DNA of 64,000 nt, taken from positions 1,054,001 to 1,118,000 of the forward strand of contig NW_008805068.1 of NCBI RefSeq assembly GCF_000004825.1, in the 5' to 3' direction. The notes beneath the pieces were generated by a model. The model saw nothing but the letters and a program-made list of their open reading frames with translations, ran no database searches and was not told the DNA's origin. The translations under genes were made by a program, and so were the position numbers. The DNA comes from Heterostelium album PN500 (lineage: Eukaryota > Evosea > Eumycetozoa > Acytosteliales > Acytosteliaceae). Positions 1-12,605 of this stretch are shown here, in pieces (positions within the stretch are counted from its first letter, which is position 1; every line of letters starts with the position of its first letter).

Positions 1-188
1 CATGGATGGTCAACCAAATCAATCAATCATTCTCGAGAACACACAAATTAGTTCATTTAGTTAGTTTATATGGTGAGATGTTTTATAATATCTTTCTTGT
101 TTTCATAACAATAACGATTATTTGGTTATTGTTATGATTTATTTATTATAGGCAGCAGTGGATATATATTTGATTATTTCAATCGAAA

Positions 189-203
189 ACACACCCACAC
201 ACC
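189..203. promoter_or_regulatory. C/A-rich G-box-like word
   Basis: The bases read ACACACCCACACACC. On the other strand this is G/T-rich and resembles the G-box words that GBF binds in dictyostelid developmental promoters. This is resemblance only, and the distance to the next start codon (2087) is large. Confidence 0.25.
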
Positions 204-810
204 AAAACATATTTCACTCTCTTCTTATGGATCATTTATAGTTTGCAGTCTTGGATATACAACCAAGATAGATATATAGACATATAGATGTATGGAGTAG
301 ATTTTGTGGAAATTGTTAATGAACAAACAAATTAGCCATTAAAATTGCTTATTATTATAAAGAATAGATTGACATTGGTAGCAGCAATAACAATAACAAC
401 AACTGCAAAGAAGCAACAATAGTAAAACAATCACCACCATTATTGAAATAGAAATTGATTCGATTGTGGTTTTTTTGTTTTTGTTTTTGTTTTTCTGATG
501 TTGTTGAATCAACAGTTATATCAATCAATCAATCAATCAATTAATAATTCATTTTTATTGCTTCTTTTGAATAGATATTTGTTTACTTTCCATATATCTC
601 TACCTATTTGTTGTGTTGTTGTTGTCGTGGTTAACCATGTGTGGTTGTTTGTTTTTTTTTAAAATCTAATATTAAATTTTTCAACACTATTAAAATTCAC
701 ATCATGTTGTTTAATTTTTGAATAGGCATAATCAACTTCATTTTTCTTTTACATTGTCATCACCATGGTGTTACCACAACACTTTGATTACCAATGATAC
801 ATATTTTTAA

Positions 811-827
811 ACCACCCCACCCCCACT
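811..827. promoter_or_regulatory. C-rich G-box-like word
   Basis: The bases read ACCACCCCACCCCCACT, an isolated GC-rich island in AT-rich DNA. The reverse strand is a G-rich GTGGGG type word like dictyostelid G-boxes. It is a candidate only. Confidence 0.3.
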
Positions 828-2086
828 AAACACAAACCAAAAAACATATAAATAATCGTTTTTTGATGTTCATAACAATATTTAATATAATATTCATACT
901 TAGTGATTTTGGAAACAACAACAATTGATATCAACCATATTTTAATTCAATAATGATGATAATAATTAAAACTATATAAAATACATCTACATATTGTATC
1001 ACTCACTGCTAACACTAACATCACACTATTATGTTGTTGATGTTGTTAGTGGTGGTGGTGATGTTGATGTTGTGGTATCATTTATTATACTTAGTATTTC
1101 GAAAATACAAATATCTCGCCACCATCTATCCATGCAACGTTCCAAAACGAATCAGTTCACGATGTATTTTTATACATTTTTTCTATATTGGTGCATCATG
1201 ATGTGTGTGTTTATTGAAGTGTTCCATCATATCATATGTGCTGATATCAGCAATGATGTTGTTATTTTTAATTTGTTTAGTTTAGTTTGTTTTGTTTAGT
1301 TTGTTTAGTTTGTTTTGTTTTTGTTTTATTTTGCGTGATATGGGCGATCAATTACATTGTTGATCAACCTTCATTTCTTTATTTTAAATCAATGAGCACT
1401 GTTTAAAAATAAACAATTAAATTAAAGACGTCTCATTTACCTCACCCTTCATTCTCTATTTATCACCATGATATCAAATCCAATATATATTAATTAGTTA
1501 TATGTTGTAATTGGTTGCAACAATAAACTATAAACAATAAACAATAGCAACAACAACAACAACAATAACAACATTTATAATATTATTACTTTGATCAAAA
1601 ACAACAACAACAGCAAACAACCACATACTTATTTATCAACTAAAATCAAACCAAATCAATCGATTCACATTCTATTTCAACAACAATATCTATTTAGAAA
1701 ACAAAAGTAGATTTCATTCAAATCGTTTCACAAACATACTTTACTTACTATATTTGTTGTTAAAAGAAGGAGAAGAGTTAGTTAGTTAGTTTGTTAGTTA
1801 TTTTTCGTGTTTAGTGCAGTGAGTTAAAATAGAAATAGTCAAAGTAAGAAAGAATGATTGCCATTTTAGATAAATAAATATCTAAACCACACACAACTTA
1901 TATTATAGTTTCAATTATTTTCCACCTTTTTACTTTCTACTCCTTTCCAGTTTTACTAATCAATTTTCATTCATTTTTATATTTATAGGATTTTCCAATT
2001 ATATATTTATATATTTAATTTAATTTAATATTTATTGAACTTGTACAAATAACAAAATAAAAAAAACAACCATCATCACAACAAAT

Positions 2087-5000
2087 ATGGATAAATCTAA
2101 ATCACCTACCAAAGGTAAACAACTACAAAATGGAAAACAATCAATAGTTAGTCAATCACTACCCAATTTCTCCACAACCATACAGAATAATAATAATAAT
2201 AACAACAATAATAATAATAATAATACAGCATCTTCTTCATCTACATTATCACCGGCCAAGTGGAAGAGTTTCTTTTTCAAACAAAACAGCAGTCCACATA
2301 AACAACAGAACATACAAATCAGTCAGCCATTCGATGTCAATCATGTTACACATGTAGATTTTGACCCACAAAGTCAGGAGTTATCTGTAAATATTATTTT
2401 ATTAACGAAACGAGATTGATTCATCAATAAGTATTAACAATCTTTTGAATATTCAACATATCATAGGGACTACCTTCAAATTGGACAGCAACTCTTAAAA
2501 GATCAGCAAATAAATTAATTAGAAGAAGAAAAGATAGTACATCACAAAGAAATTTAACAAAACCAATTAAAAATAATAATAGTATTAATAGTGTTCAACA
2601 ACAACAACAACAACACGAAGCACCAACATCAAGATTACCAAATCCAACAATTGATTCACCAAGTAGAAAAGGAATGAAATCGAATCCACTCAATCCAAAC
2701 AAATCAATTCCATCGCCAGTACCAATTTCAAAACAATACGCTAGAAACAGTACACCTTCATTGGCACAGTCATCTAATGTCACTATCGATATTCCAAGTG
2801 GTAGCAGTATGACCAGTTCAAGCAGTAACACAAGCATCAGCAGTCTATCGACGGATTCATCGACAACCACATCGATAACCTCACCCAAGTCCACTGTCTC
2901 ACAATCGAAATCGACATCTTTCAACGGCACCGGCTCGACATCCATGGTAATTGGCAATCCAATGCAAGCAAAGCGTGAGATCCACATCACATGGAATCAT
3001 GTCACTGGTCAATTCGAAGGTGTTCCAGACGATTGGTCTGACCTGGTACAGAGAGTCACCACTGAGAAACAAGAGAAGCATCGTCTCGACCAGAGAAAAC
3101 GTCTGCTGAAGGAGGAACTCTCAAAGTGCGAGCGTGAAGAACGACATCGTCGATCGACAAGAGACAAACGTGAAAGAGCGAGAATCAATAGGGAGGAAAG
3201 AAGTTTGAGTGTCAGCAACAGTAACAATAGCAACAGACATCGTGGCGATACTACAACCACTCCACCAATGTCACCGCGAACCAACAATCAACCAACACTC
3301 TTCCAAATTAGTGGAGTGGAAATGTTTAAATCGAAACGTGTCGAACTCTCGCTGCAATCGCTGTGTAAACAAGATGTTTTTGTTTTGAACAATGGATCGA
3401 AAATCTATGTTTGGATGGGATCGCTCTCGTCGCTACAGAAGCAAGTTCGTGGTCTGGCAATCGCCTCCAAAATCAAGTATGAAAGTGTTGTCATTCTCGA
3501 GCCAATCACCATCGATATAATAGTGGATAGCGATCGTCGTGATAGTACGCAATTGTGTAACTTTTTCAAGTTGTTGAACAACTGTGAGATCTCAGCAGAC
3601 GGACAACCGGTGCTGTTTGACGTTTCGCGTGAAGGTGGCGACACCGACGCCGAGCTGGTGGCATTCGAAGAGTCTACCACCTGGCTCTATCGTGTGAGTG
3701 ACAACGGTAAGATTGTCTCCATAGACGAACGACCACTGGTTCCCACCGCTCTCAACAGCAACACTTGTTTCATCATGGATTGTGAAACCGACATTTTTGT
3801 TTGGTGCGGAAGAAACTCGCATCCGCTGCAGCAACGCGTTGCAACCATCTTTGCCAATGAGTTTATTCAGATATTTTCGGATCGTCCTCGTTGGGCGTCG
3901 CTACACAACGTTCACCAAGACGAAGAACCCTGGTATTTCAAAGAGCGTTTTCTCTATTGGCTGGAGGAGGAGTCGGTCATCGACAGCTCGCGACGATATA
4001 CCATTCGCGCCAAAGACACTCCACTCCCCATTCCACCGGTTCCACTCGATTCGCCAACTTTGATTCCCGAGCTGCTGATCGATCCCCACTACCCTGAGCC
4101 AAGACGCGGTGTCACGCTGAGCATCGACCTCTGGCAGAGCGATGTCAGCACATGGACAAAAGTAAGTCAGGAGCACTACGGTCACTTTTCGATATCACGC
4201 GCCTACGTCTGCCACCATATCTACAAACTCGACGATCGTATCAATTCGCGTGTCTACTTCTGGCAAGGATCGGATTCTCACATTAGATGGTGGGTCGTTT
4301 TCCAATTTGGATTGTACAAAGAATTGCAAGCTCATATGCGTCAACTCGCACCCAATCTTCCACCTCCCAACACCGAGTGTCTAACGCAACACAAAGAAAC
4401 ACCACCCTTTATGAATCTATTTGGAAACTATATCATGGTGCATCGTGATACCACTCCACAGGTGTTACTCTACCATCTTACACTCTCCAGTTGTGAGAGA
4501 TTCGTTCGTTGCACACAATTCTCGAATTTCAATCTCTCCAATCTAAACAGTCGACAGGTGTTCATTCTCTACAACCAGACATTGAAATCTTCGTTCATCT
4601 GGTATGGAAATGCATGTTCCACTCACTTGCGATCGGAGGCAGTCGACGTTGCCAACTCACTCCACTGCTATCTTCAACAGAAGAACGATCCAACCGTATT
4701 CAACCTTGTAGTGGAATGCGAAGAAAACAGCGAACCAATTTCATTCTGGAAACAATTTGCAGGTGTAGATAAGCGTTTGGAGCAATTCACTTTGAACTCA
4801 TCTTCTATCGATCTCACTGTTTTCCTCAAACAAAACACAGCTGTTAGAACTTATCCAAAGAACAATACTTCTTATGGTAATCTCAGTAATTCAACCAACA
4901 TTAACAATAGCAACAACAACATCAACAACAAAAGTAAACAAGTTTATGACACTAGATTGTATCATATTTACTATCACTCTAAAGCACGTAAATATGTTGT

Positions 5001-7545
5001 AACTCGTGTCAAACCATTTTGTCAGAGTGATCTGGTTGCTGAGGATGCATTCATTTTGGACACAAGACACAAACTTCATATTTGGATAGGTCCACAGTGT
5101 TCGAGAAAAAAGAGAGAAACAGCAGAGGGATTTGCAAAGCTCTATCGTGATCAGTCGAATCTTGGACACTCTACGGTGACACCTATCGATATTGAATCGT
5201 TCCGTTCAGAGTCTTATGAGTTCCGTTCATATTTCGATGCTTGGAACAGCGAGTTCCAACCACAGAGTCTGAGGAACACCTCCTCGCAAGCACTCATCGG
5301 TATCGGTGCAGACTATCGTCTACTCAACTCAATCGCCAGCAATCAAATTCAAAACGATGTATTTGAACTACAGGCAGACGACAGCGACGATGAAACCAAC
5401 TTCTCATTGACACCGTCCACCCTCACACCACACTCCAGCCCACCACTGCCAAGAATGATGGAGAAGTGGGAAATGGAATTGGAAAGCGAAGTCGAGAGAT
5501 TAAAGAAGAGGGGAGGATACAGTCCGTTGATGCCAGCACGTTTGGGTGGTGTTCCGCGTCTGAATGGAATGCCAATCATGAAGTTGAACGATCCGAATTT
5601 GAAGCGTTCTCGTGACGACAGCATCGGAAGCACTGGTTCAAGCGGTAGTTTCACTACTGGCAGTCCAGAGAAAATGGATATTGCCCTGAATAAACAACTG
5701 AACTCGACAACAGACCCAAAGAGAAACAGATCCGATAGTAATGAGCTTATTGCCCAGGCATCGAAGGCCAGATTAAGAAAGCGTGGATCCAGTTTGTTAA
5801 GTCGTTCGCCAACCAGTCAGAATCGTTTGTCCACTACATTACCAACACCACTCAACCAAGGAGGTACTATCGACTCCAAATCAATCCAAGATCTAAAGGA
5901 GTGGACTGTTGAATTGGAGATCGACATGGAGGTTTCCAAACTTGAGGAAGAGTTATCGAAATTAAATAAGATTTCAGAGGAATCCAAAGCAAACAGATCA
6001 CCTTTAAAGTCGAAAACATCAATCCCCACAACATCAACAACGACAACAATATCAACATCACCATCGACTTCGTCCACTAGTTTAGCAACTTCTTCAGCAT
6101 CTGAACCAACACCATTGCCAACCACAGTGTCTAAGCAACCAACCTCTACAGTCAAACCACCTTTCTCACCAAGAAAACACTCACCATTGGTATCTGCACT
6201 TCCACCACCACCACCTGCACCATCTTCCTCTGCTTCTGAACCTGCATCAGCTGCATCATTATCACTGATCTCCTCAGCACAAAGCACACCAAGAGCAAAC
6301 GGTACATCCGAAACAATACATCAAACAGTTGCTCCAATGGCCGTCATCATCTTAGATTCATCGACACCCACTTCCTCAAACTCCACACCATCAAACACCT
6401 CACCAATAACCGTACCATTAAAGTCATCTGTTGTAATTCCACCACTCTTATCTTCGTCAAGCGAGAAGACACCACTATCAATCGTACCACTATCCGATTC
6501 TGAAAAGGTAGCTATCATCTCACCGATTGTATCACCAAAAGCCAACAGACCTGCAGTACCGCCTCGTAACTTTTTGAATTCATCCAGTGGTGGTACTTCA
6601 ACTACGGCTCCTCCCACTTTCAGTGGAACTGGATCGATATCGAAGGGCACTCCAAAACCATTACCATACATTCCACCAAGACCAACATCACCACCTACAC
6701 CAGCATCACCAGTTACCTCACCGGTTGCCTCACCCCGTGAGAACACCGTCAATAACATACCAACAACACCAATCAACAAATTCCAAACATCTTCATCGAT
6801 AACCGCATCTGTACTTCCATCACCACCAACCAAAATTCCAACGATCGCACAACAACAGCAACAACAACATGAATTGCCAAAGACCAGATTTAAATTCATT
6901 GTTAAACCACTTACCAAATCAAAATCATCGAATCCACCTAAATCAAATGTATCTACTACAAGCACTGCAACACCAACAACAACATCATCAACAACACCCA
7001 CTGTAAATAATCAATCCATAAGTAAATCATCGAATACAATTCCATTCTCAACATCATCACCTTTAAGCTTAACATCAATTCCAACAGCTTCAAACGGAAA
7101 TGTCAATAATCTAAACTCCAATACAATTCCAGCCAAGACAACACCAACACAATACTCAACATTGCCACCAAAGCGTGCTCCACCACAACCATTGGTTCAA
7201 CAAAATATTTCACCGGATAAACAAAATATATCTGATAGTCCTTCGTCATCAATGTCACCTCCGACCACTTCCGCCACACCAAAACCATTACCATACCCAC
7301 CCAACAGTGGATCGGTACGAGAGAGAATCCATCAACACGAATCATTCTCGAAATCCACTGCCATCCATGCAAGTCTCCCAGTGATTAAACAACCATCTTC
7401 AACCTCATTAAAGTACACATCACTTCAATCGATATTCATACCCCCAACCGTACCAAACAAACCACTACCACCACCACCTCCACCAAGAAACTACACTACC
7501 TCTGCAACATCAAATCCTCAACAACTCAACAGAACACACCAATAA
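2087..7545 (+). CDS. CRIB-motif and gelsolin-repeat cytoskeletal protein
   Basis: Two exons, 2087-2386 and 2467-7545 (80-nt intron, phase 0), give 1792 aa. The splice joins a CRIB/PBD motif: residues 78-100 (ISQP, then NHVTHVDFD) continue across the intron into GLPSNW. A second CRIB-like segment lies at about 270-296 (ends GVPDDW). Then come a basic coiled coil (about 300-345) and several gelsolin/villin-type repeats between about 376 and 1035, with hallmark KIYVWMG, DIFVWCG and KLHIWIG strands. From about 1035 to the end the chain is Ser/Pro/Thr-rich with many PPPPP stretches, likely ligands for SH3 or profilin. CRIB motifs bind GTP-loaded Rac/Cdc42, and gelsolin repeats bind actin, so I infer a Rac-linked actin regulator. 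There is no villin headpiece, LIM or LRR domain, unlike villin or flightless-I. Confidence 0.85.
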
Positions 7546-8009
7546 CCGCCACCCACATCATTAAAGTGTGAACTCGAGCACTTGTACCAAGCCGAAAATA
7601 AACAACAATATTTATTATTGTTATTGTAAATAAACAAAATGATATTTGATCTCATTAAAATATTCTAGAATTATTTTAATTAATATTATTATAATTTTGC
7701 AATTCAAATTTATATATTAAGCGGCATTTCGGAACATGCTAACGATATTTTTAGATATCTTTAATATTTATTGTGGTGGAAAAATATTTTTTGATCATTA
7801 CAGCACCCCGCTGATGATCTTTTCACCATTTCTTTTGATCTTTATATTTTTTTTAATCATATCTTATAGATTTTTTATTTTTATTTAAATATCTTTAAAA
7901 GATTAAACAACGTATTACTTCATTAGTTCAAGCTAATTATGATCTACCTTAATAAGTTTAAAATAATAGACTTCATTCATCAAACCAGGTTTATATTTGC
8001 AGTAATAAA
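7546..8009. other. Intergenic spacer, tandem plus-strand genes
   Basis: It holds the 3' end of the CRIB-gelsolin gene, with AATAAA-like signals near 7597 and 7630, and the promoter of the next gene. A short GC-richer patch near 7798-7822 is the only feature that stands out. Confidence 0.5.
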
Positions 8010-11000
8010 ATGAAATATACAATCTTTGCTTTTATTTTTATTTCTTTTTATCTTGAAGGTATGAATTAGTCTATTTTACAATATTTAAAATCATATCATT
8101 AGTTAACAATTTCAACAGTTTGCTATTCTCAGATCTCTCTCGTAAAAACAATTGGATTTCCTACATTGTTTATAAATACAGAAACAAATCTTTGTGATAA
8201 GTCTGGTGTTTCGGTTTTGCTATCAGCAAACTACATTGTCAGACCTGATAACTTTGAAATTTATGGAGTTGGTGGTGTTAATTTTAGCTTTGTGAATTCA
8301 TACCAAGATTCTGTTACAAACCAAGTATTATTCTTCCAGTTGTCAGCTTTTGCAAATTCAATTAGCTATTTATCACTTAAATACACCAACTCAACCTATG
8401 AAAATCAAACATTTACTGATTTCTATCAGATTCAATGTGAGGGTAAGTTATATTCTTAATTTTGTCAATTATTTATTATATTAATTTTATCTATTAAAGG
8501 TATCGCTGCTTCTCTTGAGTTTAAAATAGGAAATGTATCGACTTTGTCAATGATAGACCCCTATACTATGGCATTCTATATACAGTTCAACATAGACTTA
8601 AATAGTCAGACTGGTTCTCTTCCATATAGCTATAATATCAAGCCCTATATGGATAGTCCCTATAGATGTGAGCTGACTCTTGTAAAGTCGAATAATGTAT
8701 TTTTGGCCAAGGTTTATCTTGAGCCCTCATATACAATCTTAGAGCCAAGACTTACAATCAATTTCACTTTAAGTTCTTATAACCGGACGTTTTCTTTTGC
8801 TTCACCATTTCCTTGGGATTGTAGGTTATTTCCTGTTTTTCTTTTTTTTTTTCCTCATAGCTAATACATTAAACCTTTTTAAAGATTCTAGTGCCGTCAG
8901 ATATGTTTCATATTTCACCTATCCAAATATAACATTGTCCTACAGTGAAGACTTTACATTCCAAATGCAGACGATGAATAAGTTTTCTTTACTGGCAATT
9001 GAAAATGTAAATCTAACAAGGTTTTTTTATAAATCACCCGAGGCATCATTTTACCAGCAATACCGATTCGTACACCGAGATAGCGAAGCCAGTTATTATA
9101 TTGGAGGATATCAGTATGAGACTTCAAACATGTCAAATTTTGAATCTGTCGAGTGCTCAAAGTATAGTCTCGTAGTCTATGATACTGTTTATCTCTCTAA
9201 ATTTCCATTATGTATGTACAAGCACAAATAGATATTATCAAAGTTGAATGAAACTAATACGTTTTACTATAGCAATTGTTAGTACATCAACTTTGAAACA
9301 GTTTACCAATGATTCTCTTGGAGTCACTTTTGTAAGGTCAGAGTTTGTCACCAACTATTTGCAACAAGTCAAAGTTGACACAGGTACAGTATCTCGATCT
9401 TTTTTGAAAACAATCATTAGTTACCCTTTTGCTCGCAATTCTTCTGGGTTCTTTTATAAGTTTGAAGATTCAATGTCTTCAAACTTTTCAGGCAAATATA
9501 TAAGTTCATCTATAAATCTAAAGACTGATAGCAATATATCTATTGTTAGCAATTCAAAGTGTAAGTAGTCGATACTTATGATTATTTCTTATAAATTAAA
9601 TATTAATATTCATACTATTATTTATTTTAGCATTGATAAAAACATCAAAATATAATATAAAAAAAATTGAATTGATACCCGTAACATCGTATTATTTCAT
9701 CTTTAGAATATCAATAGAGTCTAACTTTGATATCAGATATATATCATTTGGAGAGACAGACTTTCTATATTCTTCCGATTTGATTTTCGGAGATTCATAT
9801 AATGGAATATATGAAAAATTGCTCAAAATATCGAAACCATCTTCTTTTAGTGTTAGATTATTGGATGAACTTGGAAATAGTTATTCAATACAGAGTGGTC
9901 AAGCCTACAACTCTGACTTTTTAGTTCTGCCATATTATAGACCTTTTAATTTGAATGGTAAGCAGAAAATATATTTGATATTTTTATTTTTCACAAATTA
10001 TTAATCATTATATTTTAGCAATGTTTGATAAAGATAATATAACATATTTTAGTTTCAAAAATAGTCTGTGGGATATTAAAGCCAACTATTCAAACACTTT
10101 ATATTTTAATTTCAGCAACTCTTATCCAGATTTAACTCCTACTATTACTTTCAATGATAAATATCAATTCCAAGGATTTTATCACCCAGTGTTGAGGCTG
10201 TATACCATCCAATTCGATGCATCATTCCCAATTATGAATGGAGCTCTTGAATATTCTATATCAGATTTAATTATAGGATCAATAATACCATCATCTTTAA
10301 TTCAATTGAATAGTTCATTAACGGTAGTTAATTCAGGTATTTATACAACCTAAAATTAAAATTAAACCACATCATACTAATTTAAATACTTTAGATGGAA
10401 TTTCACCTGCTTTATTATTTTATCTAAAGGCTTTTCCAAGTACCAATGAGATATATAACCAAAAAGTCAGTGTTGGTTGGATTTTAGGAGTGTCTGATCC
10501 TCTTGGATTTGAAAGTGGTTCTTTTGATGTAGTATCTGATGTCGATGCAAACCCATACAAAGTTAGATTCGACAAAGTTAACTTGGAGAATGGCACATTG
10601 ATCCATGGAACATATAGAGTATCAATACCTTTATATAATATTGGTATCGCAAAGAAATTATCCATTTCCAATCTTATTCTTGTAAATCAAAAGAAAAGAG
10701 TTCAAGATTTCAATCCATTAGTGGGCATTCTTGATAAATATTCAGACCAATTAAAAATATCAATTAATTACACAGGTATTTATTTATAAAGTTTAAAATT
10801 TAAAATTAATTTTACTAACTTTAATAATAATAATTTTTTTAGTTGAATATATATCAAATAATCCTAAGATTGATTCTTTGACATTTACAGACTCAGTCGA
10901 AATCTATGGCCCTAATAGAGCTGTAGATTTTACAATGATTGTAAACTATGGTTCAAATTCGTATCGAGATTTTGACCGACCAATATTTGTTTTGACCTCT

Positions 11001-12593
11001 GAGAATGGTCAATCTTTTAATATGACAACAAGTCTGGCAAGAGGCGGAGGATCTTCCCAAGGAACATATACAGCAACAGCTCAACTTCCATATGGATTTG
11101 GTTGGAGGAGGATTTATGTCTCTGTTTATGGAATAGTTGATGCCAAATCAAATTATAATGCCTATCTACCTACAGATCTTAGAGATGCAGGCTTGCCATT
11201 CTTTATAGTTAGGAAAACCAAAATGACAGTACCGATTATCGAATCGTCCAGTTTGCTGTCATCTCTTGGTGGATCTTTGACAATATATGGAAAGCAATTT
11301 GGAATTCCAAAGGATGATATCAGATGTTTCATTAACTATAATGATGGAATTGGATATCAACAGATTGATGCAGATTTCCTCTCTAGTGTAGTGCTCCAAT
11401 TTAACAACAAAATCAAACAGACAAATTCAAGCTCAGTGGATATTGTCGTTACTAGAAATAAGATAGAATCCAATATATTCAAGATTTATCTTTTCAAAGC
11501 TCAACTAGACCCTATACCATCAAATATTTGCCCAGGATCTCCACAGTGTAGTAATCATGGTGTTTGTAGAAGTAGTGGTTGTGAATGTCAAAAACCATGG
11601 TATGGTCCCTCTTGTTCTTCTCGTAAGTATTCAAAAGTAATAATATTATATTTATTTAAAAAATATTAATAATAATTGTTTTTTTTTCTAGAAATTATTA
11701 TTATTCCAACACCACCAGCACAACCAGATCCATCAACAAATGTCACAATATTTGATCCGACAAATACAAATATCAACAATATTTCATCAAGAATTCAAGT
11801 TATTGAGGTTAGAGAGATCGATAGTATCATGAACATTGTCAATTCCTACAAACTATCAAATTGGAATTTAAATGATTTATCGAACCAAACAGATCATCCA
11901 AAATATTTGTACCAGAGTCTTCTAGAAGGTACCAACACAACCGTAAACATTTCAATTGAATTCTTCAACGATTCAAGATCAATTGATTTTGGGGGTCAAC
12001 AAATATTAATTTCACCATCCTCAATCAAATATTCCATTAATATATCGTCTTTCAATTTCCAATTGAAAACGAATATGCTCCAAGTTGTTCTAGAGGCAAC
12101 CATCCAAGGATCCGATAGTGAATCATGTTCATCCAAACAAATAGGAAGCAACAACTCTACAAATGATGTTAAATGGATCAAAATGAACATTGATAAAACT
12201 AGTTTATATGGAAGATTTATTTCTTATGGAATCGTCGACACTAGAGTGGTATCAATAGACAATAGAGTTCTCGATATTGGCAATCAAACTGAATCATCAC
12301 AATACCGATCGACTACAATTGGAATTACTGTTCCCTATTTTGAAAACAGTGCATTGTTGGATCCAGATTTTTCATATCTCATTGATGTTGATGGTGAAGA
12401 TGTCGATCAATTATGTTCATCAAAGTCTGATAAGAAACTCTCTAATGGAATTATAGCTGCCATTGTTGTAGCAGCAGTCGTTTTCATTACGATAGTTCTG
12501 GCAGTATCAATCTACTCGGCTAAAAAATTAAAATTCAGAAATGAGAAAATTAAATTGGACCAAAAGCTAGAAAAATTAAATACCAATAAATAA
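8010..12593 (+). CDS. EGF-like/IPT domain single-pass membrane protein (ComC/Tgr-like)
   Basis: Ten exons: 8010-8058, 8119-8442, 8500-8820, 8885-9211, 9273-9560, 9631-9957, 10019-10336, 10395-10775, 10843-11622, 11692-12593, giving 1338 aa. All nine introns are phase 1, and every join keeps frame. Exon 1 is a signal peptide. Exons 2-8 each encode about 96-127 residues of beta-rich, N-glycosylation-rich sequence, suggesting one Ig/E-set-like module per exon. An IPT/TIG-like domain (about 905-1000) precedes an EGF-like module (about 1006-1038: CSNHGVC, then CECQKPWYGPSC). A membrane-proximal domain follows, then one transmembrane helix near 1288-1312 and a short basic tail. This order matches dictyostelid ComC/EGF surface proteins thought to act in adhesion or signalling; the exact orthologue is not known to me. 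The acceptor of exon 4 could instead be at 8860, but that would leave a 40-nt intron. Confidence 0.85.
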
Positions 12594-12605
12594 ATAAAAG
12601 AAAGT

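Larger units (their letters stand above)
1..2086. other. Long non-coding region upstream of the CRIB-gelsolin gene
   Basis: About 2.1 kb of very AT-rich DNA with simple repeats: CAA/ACA runs, a TCAA run near 518-541, GTTTTT repeats near 475-495, and TAGTTTG repeats near 1275-1320. No open reading frame here has coding-like composition. It probably holds the 5' UTR and promoter of the gene starting at 2087; a neighbouring gene beyond the left edge may also use it. Two C/A-rich G-box-like words are listed separately. Confidence 0.6.

Noticed and set aside
994-1299. 101-codon plus-strand frame in the left intergenic region
   Set aside because: Composition is repeat-derived (GT-rich and TTTAG repeats), with no domain, no signal peptide and no coding-like codon use. 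It looks like chance in a promoter or UTR region.
6321-7001. 226-codon minus-strand frame over the CRIB-gelsolin tail
   Set aside because: It is the complement of a Ser/Thr/Pro-rich low-complexity coding region; the resulting Val/Gly/Asp-rich sequence is typical of an antisense shadow.
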